From the IMG/VR virus record IMGVR_UViG_3300017713_000011, positions 1 through 45,407 of that record: a stretch of DNA of 45,407 nt. One strand, 5' to 3'. Below are positions 36,674-43,302 of the stretch, one piece after another. Numbering within the stretch: position 1 is the stretch's first letter; every line of letters begins with the position of its first letter. A program made the translations under genes and the position numbers. The notes under the pieces were generated by a model. It saw nothing but the letters and a program-made list of their open reading frames with translations, was not told the origin of the DNA and made no database searches. Origin of the DNA: a virus.

Positions 36674-37533
36674 TATGTTTTGTTTTTAATATAAATATAT
36701 AAAGCATTACCTATCATCTCACCAAACTTGCTGTCACTCTTGTAATGAACGTGAGCTACTCTACGGCTGTAAGATATTTTTTTAGCTAAGTCTTTAAAAG
36801 CTTCTCTAGCTTTTGGATATTTATCTCCAAGTATCTTAGCTATTAAAAAAGCCTGAGCTGAGTGACCAGATGGATATGACATTGACTTAGCTGAAACTAA
36901 ATCTACAACATCTAGCTTTAAATTCATTTTATCTGCTAATACTTTAGGCCTAGGTCTATTAAAGTAATTCTTTAAATCTGTTATTAGTTCACCAGACTTA
37001 TCAATTAATAGCTGTGATAAGTCTTTATCAAAATCTTTTACGTTTTTCTTTTTTGCTACTCTAGCGAAAGCTTTAGGCATATCGTCATGCTTTAGCACAA
37101 AACTTTTGTCTGTAATAATTCTTTGCAACTCTTTAATCTCTTGTGTAGTGTCAAATGAATTATCTTTAGGTGGCTTTATTTTTTTAAGCTCACTAGTATC
37201 AAAGCAAGCCATACAATATGGATGTTCAGCAGCTTCAGCCTCTTGCTCCCAAGGAAATACACTATGGCCTTCAGGGTAGAACTTACCGTTATACTCTATC
37301 ATACCGTCTTTTCTCTTGTAAGTCTCGCCTTGCCATACTACAGTAAAGTCGTTGTAATGAAGCTCACCTGCTTTAAATTGTTTTAAGTGATGCTCTTCGT
37401 GCGCTATAATAGATCTTTCTTTATCACTACCTTTCTTTACAGACTTATCTATAAATATAGTACCATCTAGGTTAGCTTCAGCTGATATACCTTTTTCTAA
37501 GTTTTTTCTTAATATAGGCGCTTTGTTTGTCAT
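36673..37533 (-). CDS. Metallopeptidase-like / PAP2 phosphatase fusion protein
   Basis: 286 aa with two recognisable parts. Residues 45-49 are HEEHH (HExxH zinc site), followed by LKQFKAGELHYND and, further on, acidic PWEQEAEAAE that could give the third ligand. Residues 188-196 match KxxxxxxRP, residues 221-224 are PSGH, and residues 256-267 fit SRx5Hx3D exactly. These three motifs define the type 2 phosphatidic acid phosphatase (PAP2) active site, with His 224 and His 263 catalytic. No transmembrane helices are obvious, unlike membrane PAP2 enzymes. The gene lies directly upstream of the holin. Dephosphorylation of a lipid or nucleotide-like phosphomonoester is inferred. Confidence 0.78.
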   Translation of the reverse strand: MTNKAPILRKNLEKGISAEANLDGTIFIDKSVKKGSDKERSIIAHEEHHLKQFKAGELHYNDFTVVWQGETYKRKDGMIEYNGKFYPEGHSVFPWEQEAEAAEHPYCMACFDTSELKKIKPPKDNSFDTTQEIKELQRIITDKSFVLKHDDMPKAFARVAKKKNVKDFDKDLSQLLIDKSGELITDLKNYFNRPRPKVLADKMNLKLDVVDLVSAKSMSYPSGHSAQAFLIAKILGDKYPKAREAFKDLAKKISYSRRVAHVHYKSDSKFGEMIGNALYIYIKNKT

Positions 37534-37970
37534 CTGTCTTTGTCTTTAATCATATCATCAATAGCCTTATTCATAACCTTGTCTGTGTAAGACTTATTGT
37601 TGTAATAAGGGTTTTTAATTGTAACAGGTATATCTTCTTCGCCAAGCAAAATTCTATATATCCTATTTATCATATGATTACACTTAAATGACGTTTTGTA
37701 AATTGCATACTTCATTGTTGTACGGTTTCTCTCTCGCCACACATCTATCCAGCCGTCTCTACGTAGTCTTTCCCATCGGTGCTTATCCCAAGAGTAAGCA
37801 TACACGCCGTTAATAAATTCGTCCCTAGTAAATCTGTTTAAACAATTTAAATATATTAATAACTCTAGATCAGCATCGTTGATCTTATTAGCCCTGCATA
37901 TCCACTTACGTACTATTCTATAGTATTTAAATAGTTGTATTTGTTTTATGTCATCAGCTGTTATCCTCAT
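37530..37970 (-). CDS. Small basic protein, possible winged-helix DNA-binding
   Basis: 146 aa, Arg/Lys/Tyr-rich. Helical N-terminal segment (DDIKQIQLFKYYRIVRKWIC), then DLELLIYLNCLNRFTRDEFI followed by WERLRRDGWIDVWRERNRTT, a helix-turn-helix plus wing arrangement like MarR-type proteins. It overlaps the PAP2 gene by 4 nt and GroES by 17 nt. A DNA-binding role is inferred; a regulator or small packaging protein are both possible. Confidence 0.5.
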   Translation of the reverse strand: MRITADDIKQIQLFKYYRIVRKWICRANKINDADLELLIYLNCLNRFTRDEFINGVYAYSWDKHRWERLRRDGWIDVWRERNRTTMKYAIYKTSFKCNHMINRIYRILLGEEDIPVTIKNPYYNNKSYTDKVMNKAIDDMIKDKDR

Positions 37971-38223
37971 CTACTAATACTATATCTCTAAGTTTTATTA
38001 CTCTATACATAATACCATCGTAATCTATGTCATGACCAGCATGCATATCATACATAACTACACTATCAACTTTTATTAACTCAGCTAGATTACCTACAGA
38101 TACAACTTTAGCTTTCTTGTACCTGTTGTCAGTATCAGTGTCGTCTGTAAGTAGAAGACCACCTGATGTAGTCTTCTGTTCTTTAATCTTTTCTACAACT
38201 ATATAATCATTAACTGCCTTCAT
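37954..38223 (-). CDS. groES: Co-chaperonin GroES
   Basis: About 89 aa from ATG at 38223 (MKAVNDYIVVEKIKEQKTTS), chosen because it aligns with the usual GroES N-terminus; an upstream ATG at 38235 would add four residues. The mobile-loop sequence KTTSGGLLLTDD matches the canonical SGGIVL region that docks on GroEL. Then KAKVVSVGN, a D-x-V-M-Y strand and the C-terminal RVIKLRDIVLVDED follow in the expected order. It follows groEL, with its start inside the end of groEL (14-nt overlap). That order is reversed compared with bacterial groES-groEL operons. Confidence 0.88.
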   Translation of the reverse strand: MKAVNDYIVVEKIKEQKTTSGGLLLTDDTDTDNRYKKAKVVSVGNLAELIKVDSVVMYDMHAGHDIDYDGIMYRVIKLRDIVLVDEDNS

Positions 38224-39796
38224 TGATACGTACATTTGAGATTACACAATCAGCTGACATAATAGTAAGTGCTACGGACACAGCGTTTTTCAATGCAGTC
38301 TTAGTTACAAGCACTGGATCTATAATACCAGATTCAACCATATTAACACACTCACCTGTTATAGCATCTACACCTATACCTACATCGCACATACCTTCGC
38401 AGTCGGTGTCGCACTTTCTAGTATCTGTATGCCCTGCGTTTTCTAATATAGTATCATACGGTGATCTTATAGCTTGTAGTAGTACGTCACCAGCCTCGCT
38501 GGTTAAAATTTTTTCTGATGCGTTTAGCAGTGCAACACCGCCGCCTGGTACAATACCTTCTTGTATAGCAGCTTTAGTAGCGTATATAGCATCTTCAACA
38601 CGATCTTTCTTTTCTTTAAGCTCAACCTTAGAGTCAGCACCTACCCGTATAATACCAACGCTACCAGATAAAGTAGCTAGTCTGTCTTCTAGCTTTCTTT
38701 TAATAAAACCGTTTTTCTCTTCAGCTATTTTATTTTTAACTTCTACAATACGTTCTAGTATATCTTTGTTAGGACCTTCTATAGTTATAGTAGTAGCTTT
38801 ATCATCTGTTACAGCAAAATCAACCTCACCTAAAACATCTGGTGTTATAAGATCTAAGTCATCACCTAGCTCTTCGTTTATTACAACACTACTAGTTATT
38901 ATAGCTAAATCTTCCATAGCATCTTTACGTGTAGGACCAAAACCAGGTGGATCAACTATGTTTACTTTAATGTTACCCTTAACTTTATTCATAAGTAATG
39001 CAGATTTAACCTGCTGTGCTACTGGTGCTACTATAAGTAACGCACGGTTAGACTTTATAACATGCTCTAACACGTTTTGTATCTTACGTATATTAGGTAT
39101 TTCTGAAGATACTGTTAAGATATATGGGTTGTCTAGCTCACATGTATGCTTATCTGTGTTAGTTACAAAGTGAGGTGACGTAAGACCGCAGTCTACTTGC
39201 GCACCATCTACTATTTCTACGTAAGTATCTTCTGATTCACTCTCTTCCATCAAGACAACACCGTGTTTACCTACTTTTTCGTAAGCTTCAGCAATAATTT
39301 TACCTAATTCTGCGTCATTATTGCAAGATATAGCTGCTACAGACTGCAACATGTCGCCATGTACGTCTAATGACAGCGAATTTAGGTAGTTTATTACCTC
39401 TTCTTGGCATTTATTGACTCCATCTTTAATTTCTCTGATTGATAACCCTGCAGCGACGGCAGAATTTATAGATTTTATTAGCGCTTCTGCTAAAACAGTG
39501 GCGGTAGTTGTACCATCACCTGCTTCTTTTACGGTATTGCGTGCAGCTTCTTTAATTAAAGTAGCACCCATGTTTTCAACCGGGTCAAATAAGACTACGC
39601 TTTCAGCAACGGTTACACCGTCTTTTGTTATGACCGGTTTGCCTCGTCCATCTTCGTAAATTACGCATCTACCTGACGCGCCTAATGTAGACTTCACGGC
39701 TTGTGCAAGCTTATTAACTCCGGTAATGACTCTGTTTTTAGCTTCATCACCGAAGTCTAAGCTCTTAACCAATTCACTTGGTAAGTTGTATTCCAT
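38210..39796 (-). CDS. groEL: Chaperonin GroEL
   Basis: 528 aa, near the bacterial length of about 548. Residues 93-100 are GDGTTTAT (ATP-binding with catalytic Asp 94). Apical and equatorial motifs are conserved, including EEKNGFIKRKLEDRLATLSG, EDAIYATKAAIQEGIVPGGG and the C-terminal KTALKNAVSVALTIM. The Gly-Gly-Met tail is missing. At residues 462-483 a Cys set (C462, C466, C470, C483) replaces the usual glycine-rich region. The 14 ring subunits would fold phage structural proteins with GroES. It starts the chaperonin pair; the next gene upstream is a 97-aa unknown, 43 nt away. Confidence 0.93.
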   Translation of the reverse strand: MEYNLPSELVKSLDFGDEAKNRVITGVNKLAQAVKSTLGASGRCVIYEDGRGKPVITKDGVTVAESVVLFDPVENMGATLIKEAARNTVKEAGDGTTTATVLAEALIKSINSAVAAGLSIREIKDGVNKCQEEVINYLNSLSLDVHGDMLQSVAAISCNNDAELGKIIAEAYEKVGKHGVVLMEESESEDTYVEIVDGAQVDCGLTSPHFVTNTDKHTCELDNPYILTVSSEIPNIRKIQNVLEHVIKSNRALLIVAPVAQQVKSALLMNKVKGNIKVNIVDPPGFGPTRKDAMEDLAIITSSVVINEELGDDLDLITPDVLGEVDFAVTDDKATTITIEGPNKDILERIVEVKNKIAEEKNGFIKRKLEDRLATLSGSVGIIRVGADSKVELKEKKDRVEDAIYATKAAIQEGIVPGGGVALLNASEKILTSEAGDVLLQAIRSPYDTILENAGHTDTRKCDTDCEGMCDVGIGVDAITGECVNMVESGIIDPVLVTKTALKNAVSVALTIMSADCVISNVRINEGS

Positions 39797-39839
39797 AATG
39801 TGGTATTTTATTAGATTAAATTAAATTGTCGATGCTATA

Positions 39840-40133
39840 TTAAAAGGTTTTAACTACTTTCGGTCCACTAAGGAACTCCAGTTTTTTACCAAAGTGTTCG
39901 ACACTGCCATCGATAGCAGCCTCAGCTCCATCGAGAGTTTCTCTACGCGTGATGTCAACCCACTTTTCTGCATCGTTTGGGTTGTTGACTTCTGTTTGGT
40001 AGTAACCATTTGGCAATTGTGTTATTCTCCAGTTCTTTTTATCGGCTAAGTGTTTCCACTCTTTGATCTTTTCATCCGATACTTTTGGTTGTCCAGTATT
40101 TACGGTACTGGTTTTGTAGTAATAATAGGTCAT
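39840..40133 (-). CDS. Small soluble protein of unknown function
   Basis: 97 aa, starting MTYYYYKTSTVNTGQPKVSD. It is hydrophilic with a WKHLADKKNWRITQLPNGYY segment and a helix-forming C-terminal half (GAEAAIDGSVEHFGKKLEFL). No signal peptide, membrane helix or catalytic motif. Sits between the basic 230-aa protein and GroEL, so it is probably an early-late structural or assembly protein. Not recognised. Confidence 0.5.
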   Translation of the reverse strand: MTYYYYKTSTVNTGQPKVSDEKIKEWKHLADKKNWRITQLPNGYYQTEVNNPNDAEKWVDITRRETLDGAEAAIDGSVEHFGKKLEFLSGPKVVKTF

Positions 40134-40164
40134 TTGATTTGTTTTTGGTTTATAATTGATTTAT

Positions 40165-40857
40165 TTATTTATTATTGTTTTTATTAGCTCTTTTTTCTTG
40201 TCTTGCTGCTTTTCTTTCTCTAGCTTTTTGACCTTTATAGTTTAGTCTTCTTTCAAGACCAGTCTCACCAGGTTGAGAAGCTCTAGCTGATAATCTAGCA
40301 GCTTTTTCCGTTTTGCCTTTTTCAACTGCTTTACTTATTCTTTTATCTATTCTCTTATCTGCTTTAGCTTTAACTTCAACAGCTGGCATATTAGCAGTAA
40401 CTTTTTTCTTGCCACCACCTGCATTTGCTGGTTTACCAGCTGAAGGTGCTTTTACTGTAGGTTTTAATTGTACTTTATCGCTTGCAGGCTTAGTTGTAGT
40501 TGTACTTGCAGGTTTTTCTGAATGACGTTTTGAAACACCGTAAGCGGCATTAATTTTGTTTTGAACCTTAGCATACTCGGAAGTACCTTTCTTTAAACCT
40601 TTTCTTTGTTTAATATACTCAGGTAGCTTAGAGTCTTTCTTAAGCGCTTCCGCATAAGGATCTGCTTTCTTAGCCATTGAATTACCCATGTTAGCCATTG
40701 GGTCCATTTTACCAGCCTTAGCCATTGAATGTCTGTCTTGTGTAGGTGCAGATTTTTTACCTTCGTTTACTGGCGACTTCATATTACCCGCTTTAGCTGC
40801 GCTCATGTGACCAGCTTTGAAAGGGCTTTTTGCCATAAATTTATCTCTAAATCCCAT
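40165..40857 (-). CDS. Basic Lys/Ala-rich protein opening the leftward block
   Basis: 230 aa with very high Lys, Ala, Ser and Arg content. Repeated short units occur near the start (SPFKAGHMSAAKAGNMKSPV, HSMAKAGKMDPMANMGNSMA). The C-terminal half is a long basic helix (AVEKGKTEKAARLSARASQP, KGQKARERKAARQEKRANKN). It has no folded-domain signature. Such composition suits a nucleic-acid-binding or condensing virion protein. It is the first gene of the leftward transcripts, adjacent to the G-rich divergent region. Confidence 0.55.
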   Translation of the reverse strand: MGFRDKFMAKSPFKAGHMSAAKAGNMKSPVNEGKKSAPTQDRHSMAKAGKMDPMANMGNSMAKKADPYAEALKKDSKLPEYIKQRKGLKKGTSEYAKVQNKINAAYGVSKRHSEKPASTTTTKPASDKVQLKPTVKAPSAGKPANAGGGKKKVTANMPAVEVKAKADKRIDKRISKAVEKGKTEKAARLSARASQPGETGLERRLNYKGQKARERKAARQEKRANKNNNK

Positions 40858-41010
40858 ATCGATATTTTTTTGTTTAGTTAATTAAGATCTTAACACTATA
40901 ATCACAGCAAGTTTCTTTTTTTTAAAAGTGTGACATTAGCTAGTTACTAGTTATTCTTAATAGGCTATTGTCATAGTTTTTGTTGTTGTAAATATATAAT
41001 TAAAGTGTAG

Positions 41011-41037
41011 CCCCCCCCCCACCTGCCCCCGCCCGCC
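41011..41037 (-). other. G-rich tract with quadruplex potential (minus strand)
   Basis: Plus strand holds C10, then CC, CCCCC, CCC and CC runs with 1-4-nt spacers, giving on the minus strand several G3-or-longer tracts close together. At least four G3 tracts can be chosen by splitting the G10, meeting the usual intramolecular G-quadruplex pattern. Such a run is exceptional in this AT-rich window. A C10 homopolymer may also vary in length in assemblies. Confidence 0.7.
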
Positions 41038-41061
41038 AATAACAAAAATGAAACCTGAACA

Positions 41062-41074
41062 CCCACCGCCACCC
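41062..41074 (-). other. Second short G-rich tract (minus strand)
   Basis: On the minus strand, GGGTGGCGGTGGG: four G2/G3 runs separated by single bases, compatible with a two-layer quadruplex. It lies 24 bp from the larger G-rich tract, within the same divergent region. Confidence 0.55.
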
Positions 41075-41150
41075 TTGTTTTTTGTTTTATATATACCGCT
41101 TTCCATATATATAGTTCTTTATATACAACTAATTTATTTTATACAAACTA

Positions 41151-41174
41151 AATACGACTATCGTTGGATAATAT
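41151..41174 (+). promoter_or_regulatory. 24-bp promoter-like module, copy 1
   Basis: AATACGA, seven variable bases (CTATCGT), TGGATAATAT, 43 nt before the start codon of the 79-aa gene. The conserved parts and the 7-bp spacing are identical in all six copies on this strand in this block. Confidence 0.8.
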
Positions 41175-41217
41175 ATACGTAATCAAAATAAATATAAAAC
41201 TTAAAAATAAATTTACT

Positions 41218-41457
41218 ATGTCAAATTCAAATTCAATTACTACAAAAAGATTCGTTATCAGAAAATCTTTAATTGGTACTAATACTATTATTACTTTCGT
41301 GAATAATAAAAACGTCAAAGTTTCGTATAATCACGACGAAGTATATAACAAGTATAAATCTCGATTCGAGTCAATGAATTGTTTCGCGAAATATAAGTCG
41401 TACACTAATTCAAATAATATACCAGCGTTCGCTCGTGAGTTAACTATACAAAGTTAA
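41218..41457 (+). CDS. Small protein, first of a paralogous pair
   Basis: 79 aa from ATG at 41218 (MSNSNSITTKRFVIRKSLIG). An upstream TTG in frame overlaps the promoter-like module, so it is not used. The segment KRFVIRKSLIGTNT ... SYNHDEVY ... MNCFAKYKSYTNSNNIPAFARE matches the 87-aa protein at 42167-42430. No known motif is recognised. It is the first rightward gene, and its stop codon overlaps promoter copy 2. Confidence 0.7.
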   Translation: MSNSNSITTKRFVIRKSLIGTNTIITFVNNKNVKVSYNHDEVYNKYKSRFESMNCFAKYKSYTNSNNIPAFARELTIQS

Positions 41458-41479
41458 TACGACTAACGTTGGATAATAT
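41456..41479 (+). promoter_or_regulatory. 24-bp promoter-like module, copy 2 (T7-like prefix)
   Basis: Reads AATACGA-CTAACGT-TGGATAATAT. With the preceding T it starts TAATACGACT, the first ten bases of the classical T7 promoter, and the distance to the GG pair (8 bp) is close to T7's 9 bp to GGG. It overlaps the stop codon of the first gene and precedes the 45-aa gene by 28 nt. Confidence 0.8.
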
Positions 41480-41507
41480 AAATGAAATTAATCTTAAATC
41501 TATAACT

Positions 41508-41645
41508 ATGTCAGAAGATATTAAATACTACGGTCCAGGACTTCCAGTCTCTGTGGGAATCAAGGAAATCAATAAGCTAATCGATGCTGTGACTGAAGCT
41601 CGTAAAGATCTTGCAGCAGCTAAACTAAGAACTAAATCTAAATAA
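41508..41645 (+). CDS. 45-aa helical protein
   Basis: MSEDIKYYGPGLPVSVGIKE, then INKLIDAVTEARKDLAAAKL and RTKSK. It has an amphipathic helix from about residue 18 and a Lys-rich end. ATG follows an A/T-rich leader (TATAACT) 28 nt after promoter copy 2. The stop is 2 nt before the next start. Unknown function. Confidence 0.55.
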   Translation: MSEDIKYYGPGLPVSVGIKEINKLIDAVTEARKDLAAAKLRTKSK

Positions 41646-41647
41646 TT

Positions 41648-41806
41648 ATGAAAAAACTATTACCTTTAATTCCGTTCGCGGGTACACTCGCGATGACTAT
41701 CCTAGTAATCATGATGTTCGGCGCGACTGGCGACGCTTCAATGGCAGTACTATTTCCTTTCTGTGTATTCGCAGTATTTATTACTCACGATAAATTACAC
41801 GAGTAG
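41648..41806 (+). CDS. 52-aa two-TM membrane protein
   Basis: MKKLLPLIPFAGTLAMTILV, IMMFGATGDASMAVLFPFCV, FAVFITHDKLHE. Two hydrophobic segments are separated by a short polar loop (GATGDAS), and charged residues sit at both ends. Membrane insertion is likely. Starts 2 nt after the previous stop. Could be an early membrane-acting or superinfection-exclusion protein; unknown. Confidence 0.6.
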   Translation: MKKLLPLIPFAGTLAMTILVIMMFGATGDASMAVLFPFCVFAVFITHDKLHE

Positions 41807-41865
41807 ACAAGTGGCGGAATAACTACTAACTAAAATAATTAACTAAATAAAATACCCACTTTATT

Positions 41866-42090
41866 ATGACTAAAATAAATACTAAAAATCTAATTTGTTC
41901 TCGAGTACAAGAAAATACTCACGACAATATTTGCAAAGCAATACGAGCACTTAACTTTATAGAAAACGACGAGTTCTATTACAACTACGAGTTATCTTCA
42001 GTTGCTAATGAATTTAAAAATAAACTAGTAGATGTACTATTTGAAGTTGAAAAAGAAGTAAATCAACACAAGTCAATATTTGACGAATAA
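41866..42090 (+). CDS. Small acidic helical protein of unknown function
   Basis: 74 aa, starting MTKINTKNLICSRVQENTHD and ending LFEVEKEVNQHKSIFDE. It is helical, soluble and Asn/Glu-rich. The 59 bp before its start carry no copy of the 24-bp module but are A/T-rich. The next promoter copy starts 10 nt after its stop. Not recognised. Confidence 0.5.
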   Translation: MTKINTKNLICSRVQENTHDNICKAIRALNFIENDEFYYNYELSSVANEFKNKLVDVLFEVEKEVNQHKSIFDE

Positions 42091-42099
42091 CACAAACTA

Positions 42100-42123
42100 A
42101 ATACGAACGAGTTTGGATAATAT
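42100..42123 (+). promoter_or_regulatory. 24-bp promoter-like module, copy 3
   Basis: AATACGA-ACGAGTT-TGGATAATAT, with flanks (ACAAACTA before, ATACGTAA after) closely matching copy 1. It precedes the paralogue of the first gene by 43 nt, exactly as in copy 1, so promoter and gene appear to have been duplicated together. Confidence 0.8.
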
Positions 42124-42166
42124 ATACGTAACGAAATTAATTAAACAACTAAATAAAAACTAAATT

Positions 42167-42430
42167 ATGGCAAATTTATTAAAATCAAAGAGATTTGTAG
42201 TACGTCAATCTCTAATCGGTAAAGATACCAATGTAGAAGTATCTTTCAAAAACGGTAAAATCATCACTTATTCTCACGATAAAGCGTTTGATATTATGAA
42301 GTCAGCTCTCGAAGCGATGAATTGTTGGTCAAAGTACAAGTCGTACACTGCTACTAATAATTTACCAAAAGTACTTCGTGAAAGTGACGCAGTAATCGAA
42401 GTTGTCGAAAGTGCTGAAGTTGAAGCGTAA
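42167..42430 (+). CDS. Small protein, second of a paralogous pair
   Basis: 87 aa, starting MANLLKSKRFVVRQSLIGKD. KRFVVRQSLIG ... TYSHDKAFD ... MNCWSKYKSYTATNNLPKVLRE aligns without gaps over about 60 residues with the 79-aa gene at 41218. The C-terminal tail is acidic (IEVVESAEVEA). The pair and their promoters share spacing, suggesting tandem duplication. Function unknown; conservation of KRFVxRxSLIG and MNCxxKYKSYTxxNN is the best starting point for a search. Confidence 0.7.
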   Translation: MANLLKSKRFVVRQSLIGKDTNVEVSFKNGKIITYSHDKAFDIMKSALEAMNCWSKYKSYTATNNLPKVLRESDAVIEVVESAEVEA

Positions 42431-42452
42431 CAACTAAAAGTCCAGTTAGTTC

Positions 42453-42528
42453 TACTTGTTTACTGGTAAATCAAATATGAACAAGTACTGTAGTAATGGT
42501 TACTGTGAGTTCGATTCTCACGCTACAA
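42453..42528 (+). ncRNA. tRNA-like 3' domain with upstream hairpins
   Basis: A 5-bp T-arm hairpin GTGAG-TTCGATT-CTCAC (42505-42521) followed by a 7-nt acceptor-like strand GCTACAA (42522-42528) looks like the 3' end of a tRNA. It is preceded by a perfect hairpin AGTAA-TGG-TTACT (42492-42504) and an 8-bp stem TACTTGTT/AACAAGTA (42453-42460 with 42480-42487). No matching 5' acceptor strand (TTGTAGC), D-arm or anticodon arm is visible. It may be a tRNA remnant, an attachment-site copy of a host tRNA end, or another structured RNA. Confidence 0.45.
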
Positions 42529-42541
42529 CAAAATTAAAACT

Positions 42542-42613
42542 ATGACTGAAATAGAGGAATTCGACAAGTGGTTACACGAGTTGATAAAACAAAACGGAAT
42601 AACTAATTATTAA
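42542..42613 (+). CDS. 23-aa possible small peptide
   Basis: MTEIEEFDKWLHELIKQNGI, then TNY. ATG follows an A/T-rich leader (AAATTAAAACT) typical of this block, and the sequence is amphipathic helical. It is too short to support by similarity. It lies between the tRNA-like domain and the zinc-binding 53-aa gene. Confidence 0.3.
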   Translation: MTEIEEFDKWLHELIKQNGITNY

Positions 42614-42624
42614 ATAAAGAAATT

Positions 42625-42786
42625 ATGCAATTACACTGTAAACTTTGTGGCAAAGATGTCACTATGGAAACTGAGTTCGAAACTCGATCACCATTCAGAA
42701 TTATTAATAACCACATGTGTGAAGCTAAGCGAGCTAAATTACAAGCAGCGAAAGTTAAAGCATTAGAATCAGGTATGATACTATGA
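42625..42786 (+). CDS. Small putative zinc-binding protein
   Basis: 53 aa, starting MQLHCKLCGKDVTMETEFET. Ligand pattern C-x2-C at residues 5 and 8 and a later H-M-C (about residues 30-32) suggests one small zinc-binding module, with a basic helical tail (EAKRAKLQAAKVKALESG). Its stop overlaps the next start (ATGA). Candidate nucleic-acid or protein-binding factor; no family recognised. Confidence 0.55.
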   Translation: MQLHCKLCGKDVTMETEFETRSPFRIINNHMCEAKRAKLQAAKVKALESGMIL

Positions 42787-42896
42787 TATTTAAGTGTGTG
42801 ATGTTTTTACTAGGAATTGCAATATTGCTAGCGGGTTTCTGCTATTTAGTAGTAGAATTAATTAGAAAATTAACTTATGATAAAACTATAATATGA
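42783..42896 (+). CDS. 37-aa single-TM membrane peptide
   Basis: MIFKCVMFLLGIAILLAGFC, then YLVVELIRKLTYDKTII. One hydrophobic helix with a basic C-terminal end. ATGA overlaps join it to both neighbours, which supports the frame. Unknown function. Confidence 0.5.
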   Translation: MIFKCVMFLLGIAILLAGFCYLVVELIRKLTYDKTII

Positions 42897-43138
42897 GAGG
42901 ATTATTAAACGAAAACAAGAAGATTATGTTTCGCTACAGAGGAACAGGTAAATTTGCTGTTCGTAAGCGAGAAAAACAAAGAGAAGCGCTTGTACGCAAC
43001 GCTTATTACCAAGAACAAATCAGCACTTCTGCTGGTATTAAGGAGTATATTACTAACTCGAGGTTTGTTACCACTAAGAATATTGGTGCAAAGCAATACG
43101 CTAAGTTGCAGTCTTTACTTAAAAAACTAACTAAGTAA
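42893..43138 (+). CDS. Basic small protein of unknown function
   Basis: 81 aa, starting MRGLLNENKKIMFRYRGTGK. It is rich in Lys and Arg with helical segments (VRKREKQREALVRNAYYQEQ), and its C-terminus is helical (GAKQYAKLQSLLKKLTK). Its start overlaps the previous stop (ATGA) and its stop overlaps the next start (TAATG). A nucleic-acid-binding function is possible. Confidence 0.55.
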   Translation: MRGLLNENKKIMFRYRGTGKFAVRKREKQREALVRNAYYQEQISTSAGIKEYITNSRFVTTKNIGAKQYAKLQSLLKKLTK

Positions 43139-43290
43139 TGGACTACAACGAGCTAAAAGAAGTTATGGTAGACTTAATTGAAGCTGATGAAGTGTCAAAA
43201 ACTCAGTTAAGCTACATGTTAGAATTTATCCAAGGTAATGGTTATACAAACCAAATACGATCGCTTATGGATAATATAGATGAATATTAA
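43138..43290 (+). CDS. 50-aa helical protein overlapping promoter copy 4
   Basis: MDYNELKEVMVDLIEADEVS, KTQLSYMLEFIQGNGYTNQI, RSLMDNIDEY. The last codons coincide with promoter copy 4 (43254-43277), so this piece of DNA encodes both protein and a regulatory site. TAATG coupling with the previous gene supports the frame. Acidic, helical; unknown function. Confidence 0.5.
   Translation: MDYNELKEVMVDLIEADEVSKTQLSYMLEFIQGNGYTNQIRSLMDNIDEY
43254..43277 (+). promoter_or_regulatory. 24-bp promoter-like module, copy 4 (inside a coding region)
   Basis: AATACGA-TCGCTTA-TGGATAATAT, within the 3' end of the 50-aa gene and 25 nt before the start codon of the 68-aa gene. Confidence 0.78.
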
Positions 43291-43302
43291 AAATTATATA
43301 CT

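Larger units (their letters stand above)
40858..41217. other. Divergent intergenic region between leftward and rightward blocks
   Basis: 360 bp without a supported gene. It separates the leftward structural block (first start codon at 40857) from the rightward block (first start at 41218), so both directions must be initiated in or near it. It holds two C-rich tracts (41011-41037 and 41062-41074), AT-rich flanks, and the first copy of the 24-bp promoter-like module at 41151-41174. I find no clear leftward promoter by eye. Candidate origin, control or packaging site; not demonstrated. Confidence 0.6.

Noticed and set aside
38223-39173. 316-aa plus-strand reading frame across groEL
   Set aside because: It lies opposite groEL in a Ser/Thr/Ile-rich frame with no family signal; typical antisense shadow of a conserved gene.
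41164-41217. Upstream extension of the first rightward gene to 41164
   Set aside because: It uses TTG inside the promoter-like module; ATG at 41218 has the normal A/T-rich leader and aligns with its paralogue.
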